This document shows positions 33,769 through 43,700 of a stretch of DNA of 64,000 bases, in pieces. The notes beneath the pieces were generated by a model. It was given only the letters and a program-made list of their open reading frames with translations. It did no database searches and was not told the DNA's origin. The DNA lies in contig CADCGB010000019.1 in NCBI GenBank assembly GCA_902800815.1, forward strand, positions 1 through 64,000, read 5' to 3'. The translations under genes were made by a program, and so were the position numbers. Position 1 is the stretch's first letter. Every line of letters begins with the position of its first letter. The DNA comes from Fibrobacter succinogenes. GTDB lineage: Bacteria > Fibrobacterota > Fibrobacteria > Fibrobacterales > Fibrobacteraceae.

Positions 33769-33834
33769 GGCCGCTACATGGTTAGCATCGAACAGAGCTT
33801 TGGTGTCTCTGGCAAGTTCGCCGTGCTCAAGTAA
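33769..33834 (+). pseudogene. gene tail: duplicated end of a PDZ-protein paralogue
   Basis: Encodes GRYMVSIEQSFGVSGKFAVL then K and stop, the same 21 residues as the end of the gene at 32828-33643. At DNA level the two differ at many silent sites, including an agc/tcc serine swap. There is no upstream frame. It is the tail of a diverged paralogue whose body has been lost. Confidence 0.75.
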
Positions 33835-33860
33835 GAACAAATTAATTTTTGGAATGATTG

Positions 33861-33889
33861 GCCCCGCTTTTTGCGGGGCTTTTCTTTTG
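33861..33889 (+). terminator. rho-independent terminator
   Basis: gccccgc / gcggggc stem (33861-33879) followed by TTTTCTTTT. It stands just after the duplicated gene tail and would have ended the lost paralogue's transcript. Confidence 0.85.
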
Positions 33890-33904
33890 TGAACCAATAA
33901 TTCC

Positions 33905-33910
33905 TATATT
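33905..33910 (+). promoter_or_regulatory. -10 element TATATT before lptD
   Basis: TATATT ends 9 bases before the GTG at 33920, and no ribosome-binding site fits between, so translation may be leaderless. Confidence 0.45.
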
Positions 33911-33919
33911 TGCCTCAAC

Positions 33920-36382
33920 GTGATTTTGTCTAGAACCCATAGTCTGCTGTGGGTCGTTTTGCTGTTTTGGCTCGCGACCTTCATTGCTCCTGCCGCACTT
34001 GCGCAGGAGATGACGCGCTTTGAACTGGAAGAGCGCGAACAGCCGGTCGAGGACACCACCGAGGTGGACTGGATGAACGACACGACGGGGACGGACACGA
34101 TTGAGTACCGTGCGGTAGACCTCATCTACGACGTGGACAAGGAAACGTTCAACCTGAACAACAACGCGCAGCTCAAGTACCGCACGGCGACACTCGATGC
34201 CGATACTATCTGGTTCGACCAGAAGAATTCCGTACTTGCGGCGGCGGGCGAGCCGGTGCTTCGCGAGACCAAGAACCCTTCGCTTTCGGGCATGCGCCTC
34301 AAGTACAACATGAACAGCCGTATCGGCGAGATCTACTATGCGACCACGTACCAGGATAACCAGCAACTGAACGGTATGGAGGTGCGCAGGCTCCCGGATT
34401 CGCGCATTCAGATTGCGCGTGGTGACTTTAGTACCTGTAACGACTCTACGCACCAGCACTTCTACTTCTACGGTCGCCGCATGGTGGTAAAGCCGAAGGA
34501 GACGATTACGGCAAGGCCCGTGGTGCTGAACATCGCCGACGTTCCGGTGGCGGTGCTCCCGATGATTGTGGCACCCTTGAAGAGCGGGCGCAAGTCGGGC
34601 TTGCTCACCCCCAAGTTCGGTGGCGACCAGGTGCAGGGCTACTACCTGAGTAACCTCGGCTTTTACTACGCGCCGAACGACTACTGGGATGCGACGCTTT
34701 CGGGCGATATCGTGGAAGGCGAGGAGGCGCGCTTCGAAAAGTCGACCGTTACGGGCCAGGTGCGCTACAAGAAGCGCTACGTGCTCGACGGTAACGTGTC
34801 GTACAAGGCGTACCTCAGGGAATTCAACTTCGACAATAGCGGTTACGACATCAATTTCTCGCACAACCAGAACCTGACGCCCGATGGCAAGCATACGTTG
34901 ACGGGTACAGGTTCGTTCGTGAGTGACCAGAGCGTGCGTCGCGAGGCGCTTGACGCTGAGACAATCCTTAACCAGCAGGCAAATGCATACCTGACTTACT
35001 CGGGCAGGTTCGGTACCAACAAGAGCCTTACGGTGAAGGCGAGCCAGACCAACAACCTGCAGACAGGCTACGTGGAACGCCAGTTGCCCGACGTGCAGTT
35101 CCGCATGAACGGGCCTCTGTTCAATTTTGAAAGCAACGATGACGGTGTTGCCATCGACGACAACTCGTTCTGGAAGTACCTCGAAAAACTCAACTACAGC
35201 TTTACGAACCGCTTCAACTACCATACGCGCGAGGGCCGCGATACCACGCTCGATGTCGATACGCTTGCGAAGTACGTGGGTTATTCCGGCACCTACTCGC
35301 TGGATTACTCGGGCTCACTGTTCAACGTGATTAACCTTACCCCGCGGGCCACCTGGAGCGGGTTCTGGACCGGACAGTCGTGGATAAACCCGGAGGATTC
35401 GAGCAAGTACTGGAAGCGCCGCACCAGCCTCGACCCGGAGCACGATAGTTACGGTGAGTTTGCGTACAACCACAACTACAGCCTTACCGCCGATACCAAA
35501 CTGTACGGCATCTGGGTGCCTGAAATTGGGCGCTTTACGGGCGTGAGGCATATCCTTTCGCCGAGCGTGTCGTACACGTACGCGCCCGAAATCGATACGG
35601 CGAAGTACTTTGCCCCGCACCCGTTACTTGGCCAGTCGCCTTTCCAGAAGGAACAGCAGACCGTAGGTCTTTCGCTTGGCAATGACTTCGATATCAAGTA
35701 CCTGAAGGTGGTGGGCCACAAGCCCGATACCACGAAGGGCGATACGGCAAAGGCGGTTGAGGACCAGTATGGCAACCGTCGTTTGCTGACGACGCGTCAT
35801 AGCGTTTCGTACAACTTTGCGGCTGATTCCCTGAATTTCTCGGATATCAACTCATCGTTCGGCCTGCAGATTTTACCTGACTACATGTTTACCGTGACGA
35901 CGCGCCACAGCCTCTACCACAAGTATTCTAGCGACCCGACCAAGGTGCGGTTCCCGGAACTTACGTACTGGGGCTATGAACTGAGCCGCAGCTTTAACTG
36001 GAGCGGAACGTTCAACGTGGGCCTCCCTTCGCAGATGGACAAGTACGAGATGAAGAAGTGGTCGCTCGGGCTCAACTACCGCTATTCGTTCTCGAGTACG
36101 CGAGTGGGGAAGGACCTGTTCCAGGATAACGTGAGCCACTCAACATCGATTTCGGCAAGTTTCCAGCCAACGGTGAACTGGGAAGTTTCTTACAGCACGC
36201 AGTACGATTATAACGAGGGCAAGTTCGTGACGCACCGCTTCACGTTCAACAGGGTTTTGCATTGCTGGCAACTCGACTTTACGTGGACTCCGACCGGGCC
36301 TGCTGCGGGCTGGTCGTTCTCCATCTACGTGAGGGACTTGCCCGATATCAAGCTTAACGCAGGTAGCACGGATACGAATTAG
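33920..36382 (+). CDS. lptD: LPS-assembly outer-membrane protein LptD-like
   Basis: An 820-residue exported protein resembling the LptD_2 group seen in Bacteroidetes-Chlorobi-Fibrobacteres. Signal peptide ends AALAQE. The N-terminal part (about 55-200) is an OstA-like beta-jellyroll domain (LIYDVDKETFNLNNNAQLKY, LDADTIWFDQ) and is followed by the conserved VLPMIVAPLKSGRKSGLLTP. The rest is a large barrel with many Tyr- and Asn-rich strands (residues 230-810). It would insert lipopolysaccharide into the outer leaflet of the outer membrane. The start is GTG, with no ribosome site. maf follows after 4 bases, so lptD-maf-rodZ-hisB look like one operon. Confidence 0.85.
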   Translation: MILSRTHSLLWVVLLFWLATFIAPAALAQEMTRFELEEREQPVEDTTEVDWMNDTTGTDTIEYRAVDLIYDVDKETFNLNNNAQLKYRTATLDADTIWFDQKNSVLAAAGEPVLRETKNPSLSGMRLKYNMNSRIGEIYYATTYQDNQQLNGMEVRRLPDSRIQIARGDFSTCNDSTHQHFYFYGRRMVVKPKETITARPVVLNIADVPVAVLPMIVAPLKSGRKSGLLTPKFGGDQVQGYYLSNLGFYYAPNDYWDATLSGDIVEGEEARFEKSTVTGQVRYKKRYVLDGNVSYKAYLREFNFDNSGYDINFSHNQNLTPDGKHTLTGTGSFVSDQSVRREALDAETILNQQANAYLTYSGRFGTNKSLTVKASQTNNLQTGYVERQLPDVQFRMNGPLFNFESNDDGVAIDDNSFWKYLEKLNYSFTNRFNYHTREGRDTTLDVDTLAKYVGYSGTYSLDYSGSLFNVINLTPRATWSGFWTGQSWINPEDSSKYWKRRTSLDPEHDSYGEFAYNHNYSLTADTKLYGIWVPEIGRFTGVRHILSPSVSYTYAPEIDTAKYFAPHPLLGQSPFQKEQQTVGLSLGNDFDIKYLKVVGHKPDTTKGDTAKAVEDQYGNRRLLTTRHSVSYNFAADSLNFSDINSSFGLQILPDYMFTVTTRHSLYHKYSSDPTKVRFPELTYWGYELSRSFNWSGTFNVGLPSQMDKYEMKKWSLGLNYRYSFSSTRVGKDLFQDNVSHSTSISASFQPTVNWEVSYSTQYDYNEGKFVTHRFTFNRVLHCWQLDFTWTPTGPAAGWSFSIYVRDLPDIKLNAGSTDTN

Positions 36383-36386
36383 TAGG

Positions 36387-36959
36387 ATGATTACGGATAA
36401 AGTAATATTGGCAAGCGGATCGCCGAGGCGGCGTGAAATCCTCACCCAGATCGGGGTGGATTTTGAGGTGGTCGTCTCGAACGAGGAAGAGCGCCCCAAG
36501 AGCGATAACCCGCTCGATTTCCCTGGCGAGAATGCTGCCGCGAAGGCTCTCGCTGTCTCAAAAATGAGGCCCGGGCAGTACGTGCTCGGGTTCGACACGC
36601 TTGTATTCTTGGACGGGATGCCCCTCGGGAAGCCGAAAAGCCCCGAAGACGCCCTTGAAATGCTACAGAAACTCAACGGAAAATCTCACAAAGTTATTAC
36701 CGGAGTTGCCCTAGCAAAAGATTCGCAAGTCGTTGATACTCAACGAGAAGAAACAGAGGTGTTTTTTCGGGAGAACACCTTACAAGAGCTAAAAGATTAT
36801 GTAAATTCTAAGGACCCGATGGATAAAGCAGGCGCTTACGGTATCCAGACCCGCGGAGCCCGCCTTATCAAGTCGATTTCTGGTTGCTATTACAACGTCG
36901 TGGGCTTGCCCGTGGCCCTGACGCTTGAAATGCTCGCAAGGCAAAAGGTGAAAGTATGA
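36387..36959 (+). CDS. maf: Maf nucleotide pyrophosphatase
   Basis: A 190-residue Maf/HAM1-superfamily pyrophosphatase that hydrolyses non-canonical or specific nucleoside triphosphates such as dTTP and UTP. ILASGSPRRREIL is the family N-terminal motif; GFDTLVFLDG contains the metal-binding Asp and KAGAYGIQTRGA the conserved C-terminal segment. Length is normal. It overlaps the following rodZ-like gene by four bases (ATGA). Confidence 0.93.
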   Translation: MITDKVILASGSPRRREILTQIGVDFEVVVSNEEERPKSDNPLDFPGENAAAKALAVSKMRPGQYVLGFDTLVFLDGMPLGKPKSPEDALEMLQKLNGKSHKVITGVALAKDSQVVDTQREETEVFFRENTLQELKDYVNSKDPMDKAGAYGIQTRGARLIKSISGCYYNVVGLPVALTLEMLARQKVKV

Positions 36960-37984
36960 GTATGAACCCTATTGAAGACAAGCGCCCCGACGAACGCCTT
37001 GGGGCCTACCTTACCCGCGTACGCGAGGCTAAGGGAATGTCCATAGAGGAACTCGCCACTGTGACGAAACTCACAGTAAAAAACATAACCTTGATTGAAA
37101 GTGGCGATTGGAAGGCCTTCCCGGTGGAAGCGTACCTTCGTGGCTATCTCAATTCCATATGCGAAAAGCTCGGGCTTGAATCCAAGAGGATTCTCGACTT
37201 TTACTACATGGAAGCGGGCAAGAAGTTTACGAGCCTGCTTTCTCCCGTGCCCGAGAAGCCGGTGAAGGTTTCCCCGATGACTGATGAGGAGAAGAAGCCC
37301 CGTAGCAAGGCCGTGCCTATCGTGATTGTGTTGCTCGTACTGGCATTTGTGGTCGGCTCTCATTTCTTGAATGAACTGGGCGAGAGCGAAGAGGCTGCAA
37401 AGGCTCAGGAAACGACTGCGGTCGAAACGAACGCTGAACCGCCTGCGCCGGTTGAAGACATCACCGAGATGCCCGAAGGTGCCGAGGCCGTTACGCCTGA
37501 TACAGTTGTGACAGATTCTGTCATCAAGAATGACTCTACGGCGAAGGCAAAGCCTGATACTGCAAAGAAGAATGACGAAAAGGTGACGCAGGCCGTTGTT
37601 GACGAGGCCGTGAAAAAGTCCGACCTTCCGGCATCGGCAACCATCTTCATTTCTTCTGCCTCGAAGACCTCCGAAAATGCGGAAGCCACCTCGGGCAAGA
37701 CTCACATGGAACTTTTGGGCTCGGGCGCTATGCGTTCGTGGGTGGGCCTCAAGCGCCACGAAGAAGACGGAGCATTCGTGAAGGAAGCGAATATTGCCGA
37801 AAAGAACGCCCGCATGATTTACGAAACTTCTGATACGTTGTATGTAATTATCGGTGAGCCGCGTGCCATTTCCAAGATGCTCCTGAACGGCAAGGAAACG
37901 AAGATTCCCGAATCGAAGTATGGCCGTGTGGCCAAGTTCCGCGTGTTCGGGGGAGAAGTCGTGAAGACTAAGGGAGGGCGCTAA
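36956..37984 (+). CDS. rodZ: RodZ-like helix-turn-helix membrane protein
   Basis: A 342-residue protein with the RodZ arrangement: cytoplasmic HTH_25 domain (about residues 10-80, LGAYLTRVREAKGMSIEELA and FPVEAYLRGYL), basic stretch, one membrane helix (about 117-137, AVPIVIVLLVLAFVVGSHFL), an acidic Ala/Thr/Pro-rich linker, and a periplasmic beta domain (about 225-340) like DUF4115. RodZ ties MreB to the wall-elongation machinery. Its place between maf and hisB is compatible with that role; the linker is long compared with E. coli RodZ proportions. Confidence 0.85.
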   Translation: MSMNPIEDKRPDERLGAYLTRVREAKGMSIEELATVTKLTVKNITLIESGDWKAFPVEAYLRGYLNSICEKLGLESKRILDFYYMEAGKKFTSLLSPVPEKPVKVSPMTDEEKKPRSKAVPIVIVLLVLAFVVGSHFLNELGESEEAAKAQETTAVETNAEPPAPVEDITEMPEGAEAVTPDTVVTDSVIKNDSTAKAKPDTAKKNDEKVTQAVVDEAVKKSDLPASATIFISSASKTSENAEATSGKTHMELLGSGAMRSWVGLKRHEEDGAFVKEANIAEKNARMIYETSDTLYVIIGEPRAISKMLLNGKETKIPESKYGRVAKFRVFGGEVVKTKGGR

Positions 37985-38568
37985 TGCGTACAGCGACAAT
38001 CAAGAGAAAGACCGGCGAGACCGATATCGAACTTTCGCTGAACCTGGACGATGCTACCCGCGGGGTAGTCAATTCCGGCAACGCCTTCCTTGACCACATG
38101 CTCGACCTGTTCCAGGTGCATGGCGGGTTTACCCTGAACCTCACCTGCAAGGGCGATACCGCGGTCGATATGCACCACAGCATGGAAGATATCGCGATTG
38201 TGTTGGGCCAGGCTCTCGTGGAATGCCTTGGCGATAAGAAGGGAATTGAACGATACGGTTTCTACTTTGTCCCGATGGACGAGTCGCTCAGCCGTGTTTG
38301 CCTCGACTTTAGCAACCGCATTGGCTTTGTGTGGAACGTGAAGCTCCCTGCTGCCGTTGCCGGCGGGATCGAGGCCAGCATGTTCGAGCACTTCTTCAAG
38401 AGCCTTGCCGAAAACGCGCGCATGAACCTGCACGTGGAACTCTTCTACGGTAATGACAACCACCACTGCCTCGAAAGCATCTTCAAGGCTTTTGCCCGTG
38501 CAGTCGCGATGGCGGTTGCCCCGAGTCGTAATGTGAAGGGTGTGCCCAGCAGCAAGGGCGTGCTCTAA
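37984..38568 (+). CDS. hisB: imidazoleglycerol-phosphate dehydratase
   Basis: Dehydrates IGP to imidazole-acetol phosphate in histidine synthesis. The 194-residue stand-alone enzyme keeps all metal-binding histidine motifs: FLDHMLDLFQVHGGF, MHHSMEDIAI, FEHFFKSLAENARMNLH and NDNHHCLES. There is no phosphatase domain, so a separate histidinol phosphatase is needed. Start overlaps the rodZ-like stop (TAATG). Its stop abuts the convergent gene at 38569 with no spacer. No other his genes are seen nearby. Confidence 0.97.
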   Translation: MRTATIKRKTGETDIELSLNLDDATRGVVNSGNAFLDHMLDLFQVHGGFTLNLTCKGDTAVDMHHSMEDIAIVLGQALVECLGDKKGIERYGFYFVPMDESLSRVCLDFSNRIGFVWNVKLPAAVAGGIEASMFEHFFKSLAENARMNLHVELFYGNDNHHCLESIFKAFARAVAMAVAPSRNVKGVPSSKGVL

Positions 38569-39204
38569 TTAGATTTTAGGCACCTTTACTTTATCCCCGG
38601 CATTCAGGTTATCCAGATTGATGCCGGGGTTTACTGTTTGCAGTGCTGACTTCACGAAAAATAGCGGAAGAGTCTGTGAACCTGCACCGTAGGTCCGGCG
38701 CAAAAGCTTGCTCAGGTCTTCGTCGTTTGCGGTCACCATCTTGTAGAGGCTCGCGTTGTTCGGGTCGGATTGCAGCGCGCTCATCGCGTTCACGAACCTG
38801 TCGCTGAAAGCCTCCGCCTTCTTGCCGAATGCATTTTCTTCGCGCCCCGAGGGCAGGCCCAGACCCTTGCCGGTTGCTTCCGGGTTGCCCTTGCGCATGT
38901 CCTTGCCGGCAGGCTTCTTTTCGGGCTTGCCCGTAACGGACGAGGGCAGTTTAAAGACGGGAGCCTGCTTCGAGTTGAACGACAGGTTTACGTCCTTTTT
39001 CTCTTTGGCAGATTTCTTGATGGGTTCGAGCGCGAGGATGGAGTCGAGCGAGTTCACGTACACGCTGTCGGGCCACTCGATGAGCGGCATTTTCTGGTCG
39101 ACCTTGATAATCTTTGCTACGGGGCGTTCGTCGTTACAGGCGGCAAGGTAGAGTGCAAAACCGGCCAAAAGGGGCACGGTGATTAAACTTTTGAGCGTTC
39201 TCAT
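38569..39204 (-). CDS. lipoprotein with C-terminal LysM-like segment
   Basis: A 211-residue lipoprotein of unknown function, with lipobox LYLAAC at about residue 19 when started at the ATG at 39204; a longer start 16 codons upstream would place a second hydrophobic stretch ahead and is less likely. The middle is Lys/Pro-rich and low in order. The last 50 residues ([18 protein letters not shown] and [15 protein letters not shown]) look like a LysM peptidoglycan-binding module, whose usual ending is LxxGxxLxIP. It converges with hisB, stop codons touching. Confidence 0.7.
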   Translation of the reverse strand: MRTLKSLITVPLLAGFALYLAACNDERPVAKIIKVDQKMPLIEWPDSVYVNSLDSILALEPIKKSAKEKKDVNLSFNSKQAPVFKLPSSVTGKPEKKPAGKDMRKGNPEATGKGLGLPSGREENAFGKKAEAFSDRFVNAMSALQSDPNNASLYKMVTANDEDLSKLLRRTYGAGSQTLPLFFVKSALQTVNPGINLDNLNAGDKVKVPKI

Positions 39205-39303
39205 GCCCTCAAAAATACTAAAAATGAGCCTGAGCCTTGCCAAAAACGCCAAAATCTGCTAAATTTGGAACTCCAAATATTCACTTCAATAGGAAGTTTA
39301 AAA

Positions 39304-39610
39304 ATGAAAGAAGGTATCCACCCTAACTATCAACCGGTCGTGTTCGTCGATGCGAATACGGGTAAAGAATACATCACCCGCTCCACGCACGAAGTCTTCC
39401 GCCGAAAAGAAGACTATCGATGGTGTTGAATATAGCGTGATTTCCCTGGAAATCACGGCTGATACCCATCCGTTCTGGACGGGTAAGCAGCACCGCGTGG
39501 ATACGGCTGGCCGTATCGACCGCTTCAACAAGCGTTTCGCTGGCAACATCACGGGCGCAAAGCGCAAGACCCGCAAGGCTGCACCCGCCAAGGCCGAAGA
39601 AGAAGCTTAA
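39304..39610 (+). CDS. rpmE2: ribosomal protein L31 type B, apparent frameshift
   Basis: The first frame starts [20 protein letters not shown] and continues KEYITRST, a textbook L31 type B N-terminus lacking zinc cysteines. It then runs off into an early stop. The remainder, [20 protein letters not shown] and on to [12 protein letters not shown], lies in the +1 frame. Removing one base between 39385 and 39391 (for example the C at 39388) joins them into a normal protein with a Lys/Ala-rich tail. AGGAAG lies upstream. As L31 is conserved and the rest is intact, a sequencing error is the simplest explanation; a real mutation or programmed shift cannot be excluded. Confidence 0.88.
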
Positions 39611-39627
39611 TTTTAGGCTATTCTTGA

Positions 39628-39659
39628 TGCCCTCCACGCTGCGGGGGGCATTTTTTTTT
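39628..39659 (+). terminator. rho-independent terminator after L31
   Basis: Stem tgccctcc / ggggggca (39628-39650, one G-U pair) followed by nine T. Confidence 0.85.
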
Positions 39660-39697
39660 AAATTCACTTACGTTTTTAAAATCACAAAGGAAAAACG

Positions 39698-40612
39698 ATG
39701 AAGAAACAACTTATTACTGCTTGCGCCGCTGCTCTCATCGCCATGGGCTTGACTGCTTGCGACAAGAAAGGTACCATTGAAGGTGTCGTGCTGGATCCGT
39801 TCACCGAACAGCCGGTCCCGATGCCGACCGTCTGGATGGACTCCACGATTTACACCACCACTAAGGAAAAGTACCCGTACAAGACCGAACTCCAGCAGGG
39901 CACGTTCAAGTTCGAAAAGGTCCCCGTTGGCAGCTACCGTATTCTTGCCGGCCGTTCCAAGTACGTGAAGAGCCGTAACCCGGTTGCAACGACCGAGGCC
40001 GAACCGAACCTCAAGGTCAAGCTTTACATTTACAGCGACCAGGTGAACCCGGGTCTCTACAAGACGGGCGAAAAGGCCGTCGTCAAGATCAACAACGAAT
40101 GGGTGCTCTACTCCACGCAGTGCACGGAATCCATCGCCGGCTACCGCCTCGAGATGCCGCAGGTGACCGAAGCTGCAAAGCTCCCGCCGACCCCGCCGAA
40201 GGAAGACAAGAAGGCCAAGGGCAAGAAGGGTAAGAAGGGCAAGAAGGCTGCTAAGGCCGCTCCGGCACCGGCAGCACCGGCCGCCAAGATGACTGCCATC
40301 CCGGCACCGCTCGTTGTCGGCAGCCAGATCAACGTGCTCTTTGTGAACGCGAACTCCGTTTCTTCTCCGCTCATCGCGAAGTCTTTCGCCGCGGTTGAAG
40401 ACAACGTTGCAAACCACAAGGACTGCAAGGGCTTTGCCGATACCGACAAGAAGGGCATCTTCGCTGACAAGAGCAAGTCCACCGACCTGACTGTTACCTA
40501 CGTTGCCGAAAACCTCTTCCGCATCACGGGCACGCTCCCGCAGGGCAAGCAGATTATCCAGCTTTCCCAGGACGGCAAGACTGTCCAGACCTACTACTTC
40601 GAAGTCAAGTAA
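39698..40612 (+). CDS. lipoprotein with carboxypeptidase-regulatory-like domain
   Basis: A 304-residue lipoprotein; lipobox MGLTAC at about residue 21. The next 90 residues look like a carboxypeptidase-regulatory-like beta sandwich (TIEGVVLDPFTEQPVPMPTV, FEKVPVGSYRILAG). A Lys/Ala/Pro linker (KGKKGKKGKKAAKAAPAPAA) at about 172-195 separates it from an extra C-terminal domain ending ITGTLPQGKQIIQLSQDGKT. I do not recognise the second domain. It is monocistronic, between two terminators. Codon usage is strongly biased, suggesting high expression. Confidence 0.75.
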   Translation: MKKQLITACAAALIAMGLTACDKKGTIEGVVLDPFTEQPVPMPTVWMDSTIYTTTKEKYPYKTELQQGTFKFEKVPVGSYRILAGRSKYVKSRNPVATTEAEPNLKVKLYIYSDQVNPGLYKTGEKAVVKINNEWVLYSTQCTESIAGYRLEMPQVTEAAKLPPTPPKEDKKAKGKKGKKGKKAAKAAPAPAAPAAKMTAIPAPLVVGSQINVLFVNANSVSSPLIAKSFAAVEDNVANHKDCKGFADTDKKGIFADKSKSTDLTVTYVAENLFRITGTLPQGKQIIQLSQDGKTVQTYYFEVK

Positions 40613-40649
40613 GTCGGTTTAGGCTAGATAGCGTCTAGAACCTATTAGG

Positions 40650-40675
40650 ACGGCTCCCTTTCGGGGGCCGTTCTT
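40650..40675 (+). terminator. rho-independent terminator
   Basis: acggctccc / gggggccgt stem with a TTTC loop (40650-40671) followed by TTCTTA. The preceding bases 40631-40641, GCGTCTAGAAC, are also found at 31359-31369. Confidence 0.75.
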
Positions 40676-40697
40676 ATATATATATGGTGCGCCTTGC

Positions 40698-40703
40698 TAT
40701 ATT
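40698..40703 (+). promoter_or_regulatory. -10 element TATATT before the lplT-aas operon
   Basis: TATATT ends 53 bases before the ATG at 40757; a TATATATA run lies 20 bases upstream. It heads a probable operon reaching 49872. Confidence 0.4.
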
Positions 40704-40756
40704 TACCATGAGGGAAGGTGTATGCCTTGTCGGATTGGATTTATAAAGGAATAAAG

Positions 40757-43700
40757 ATGAAAAAGGTCAAAGGCTTTTTCTCGTTTTTTGGTTTGGCTTT
40801 TACACAGGTGGCGGTTTCTACCGCGATTATCGCCTACACGGAACTCGTCCTTAGCCGCATGGGGTATACGGCAACGGGCTCGTGGCAGTTCTACGTGCTG
40901 CACCTGCTGTTCCTGCTGCCCTGCGTGCTGCTGCTGACGCCCGCGGGCTTTACCTCGGACAAGCACCCGAAGGAGCGCGTGCTCCTGTGGACGACGCTCC
41001 TCTCGCTCCCGGTGGTGGGGCTGTTCTGTGCGGGCGCCTACCTGAACAATCTCCTGATGATGTTTGCGGGCGTGGGCCTATTCTTTGTGGTTCAGGCGTT
41101 CCAGAGCCCCGCGAAAAACGGCTACATGAAGGAACTCATGGGGGTGCGCTTCCTTGCTAACGGTAGCGGCATCCTGATGATTACCACGTTCTGCGCGATG
41201 TTCTTTGCGGGCGTGGCGCTTGCCTTTGCCGTTCGCGAGAACCTGGTTGAGCCCGTGCTCTATTCGCTCGGTGCGCTGCAGGTCCTGGGGTTAATTTTTG
41301 CAATTAGGCTCCCGTCTATCGGCGCTTACGATGAAACACTGAAATTCCCCTGGAGGCAGTTCCTTACGTTCAAGTATGCGCGCCGCAAGATGGCTAAGGC
41401 GTGGAAGAACCGTGCGCTCCGCCAGTCGATTGTCGGCCAGTCGATGTTCTGGGTCATGATATTCCTGATGGTGTTCGTTATCCAGGACCAGTTCAGTTCG
41501 GGCTCGCTGTTTACGCAGGACTCCCTTGCGAACTATGCCATCTTCGGTACGGGCATCGGCCTTATCGCGGGTTTCTGGTTTGCGATGCGCATGTCGAGGA
41601 ACTTTATCGAGCGCGGGCTTATCCCGATGGGTACGGCCGGTGCATCTATCCTCATATTCCTTATCCCGTTTATTCCGCGCCCGTATAACGCTATCGCATT
41701 CGCGCTTCTCGGGTTCTGTGGCGGCATCTTTGCGCTCCCGATGTTCGCGACGATGCTCTACAACACCAAGCCCCGTTCTGCGGGCCACGTGCTCTCGCTT
41801 TCGAATGTGGTGCAGAACCTGAGCATTCTCGTTTTCGATATACTCGCAATTGTCGCCATCCGTTACTTCGCTGTCGACCGGATGAGCCTGTTCTTTATCC
41901 TCGGTATCGTTTGCCTTGTTGGCACGGTGTGGGCGCTCTGGGCCATGCCGCAGACGCTGCTCCGCCAGTTGCTGCGTTCCGTGCTCTCGATGCACTACCG
42001 TTTCCTGGTGACGGGCGTGCAGAATATCCCGTGGGAAGGCCCGGTGCTCTTGGTGGGTAACCACATATCGTACATCGACTGGGCGATTATCCAGATGGCA
42101 AGCCCGCGCCCGATGCGCTTTGTGATTACGCGCAGGCCGTTTGAAAAGTGGTACGTGAAGTTGCTGCTTTCGCAGATGGAGACCATCGACCTCGATATCT
42201 CGAACCCTGCCCCCGCGATGGAGGAGGCGAAGAAGGCCTTGCTCCGCGGTGAAGCCGTGGTGATGTTCCCGGAAAACGCGATGACCTCGACGGGTAACAT
42301 GAGCCGCTTCCGCCTGGATTATTCCTCTGTCGTCAAGGATGTGCCGCGCCTGAGACTGTTGCCGTTCTACGTGCAGGGCCTGTGGGGGAGTAGTTACTCC
42401 ATGGCCGATGCCGGCTTCAAGGACATGGTGCATAGCGGTGGCCGTATCATTTCCGTCGCGTTCGGCGAGGAACTCCCGCTTGATTCCAGCCCGATGATGG
42501 TGAAGCGCGCGGTGCAGGAACTCTCGATTACCGCGTGGACGAGTTACATCCGCAAGTTGCGCCCTGTGGCTTCTGCCTGGATTCGCACGGTGAAGCGCGT
42601 GGGTAGTGGACCCTCCGTTTATAGCCCCGATGGCAACCACCTTTCGGCAAACACGCTTGCGACTGCGGCTCTCTCGTTTGCGGGCATGATCGAGAAGCTC
42701 ACGAAGGGCGAAAAGCAGGTGGGCGTGCTTATTCCGCCTTCCGGCCCGGGAATCATCGTGAACATGGCCTGCCTCATCAGGGGCAAGACTGTCTACAACC
42801 TGAACTACACGAACACGCCCGAGACGATGGACTACTGCTGTGGCGTTGCCGAAGTGAAGACGATTATTACGGCCCGCGTGTTTGTCGAGAAACTCAAGCA
42901 GAAGGGCCTCCCGATGGAGAAGTTGCTCGACAAGTACAAGGTCTACTACATGGAAGACCTGAAGGAACAACTCCACAAGTCGACGCTCGTGAAGAACTTC
43001 CTGCGCGTGATGCTTTTGCCGGCATGGTACCTGGAACTGCGCTTCTTCAAGAAGGTTAGCCTCGACGACGTGGCGACCATCATCTTCAGTTCCGGTTCCG
43101 AGGGCCGCCCGAAGGGGGTGGAACTCACGCATCTGAACCTGATTGGCAATATCAAGCAGTGCGAAAGCGTGCTGCTGCCGACCGCGGAAGACGTATTCCT
43201 GGGTTCGCTCCCGCTGTTCCATGCGTTCGGGTTCTCCATCACGACGATGTTGTGCCTTGTGGAAGGCGTGCCGGTGGCGACCTGCCCCGACCCGACGGAT
43301 GCAAGGCTTGTTTCGCGCATGTGTGCCCAGTTCAAGGTGAGCATCATGGTGGCCACGGGCACGTTCCTGCGCATGTGGGGCCTGAACCGCGCGGTACACC
43401 CGCTGATGTTCTCGCATGTGCGTAGCATCTACGCCGGCGCCGAGAAGATTCGCGAGGATGTGCGCCAGTTGTACCGCACCAAGTTTAAACTTGAGATTTT
43501 CGAGGGGTTCGGCTGTACGGAAACGACTCCGGTGGCGGCGGTGAACACGAAGGACGTGCTCATGGACGACTACAAGACGGTTATCGAGGGCAACAAGCCG
43601 GGTACCGTTGGCGCTCCGCTGCCCGGAACGCAGATCCGCATCGTGGACCCCGATACCATGGAAGAACTCGCCGTGGGCGAGGATGGCCTGATCTTGATTG

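Noticed and set aside
39350..39610. Separate 86-codon gene starting at 39350
   Set aside because: Its first 13 codons are out of frame with the L31 start and meaningless; the rest is the L31 C-terminal part, so it is one frameshifted gene.
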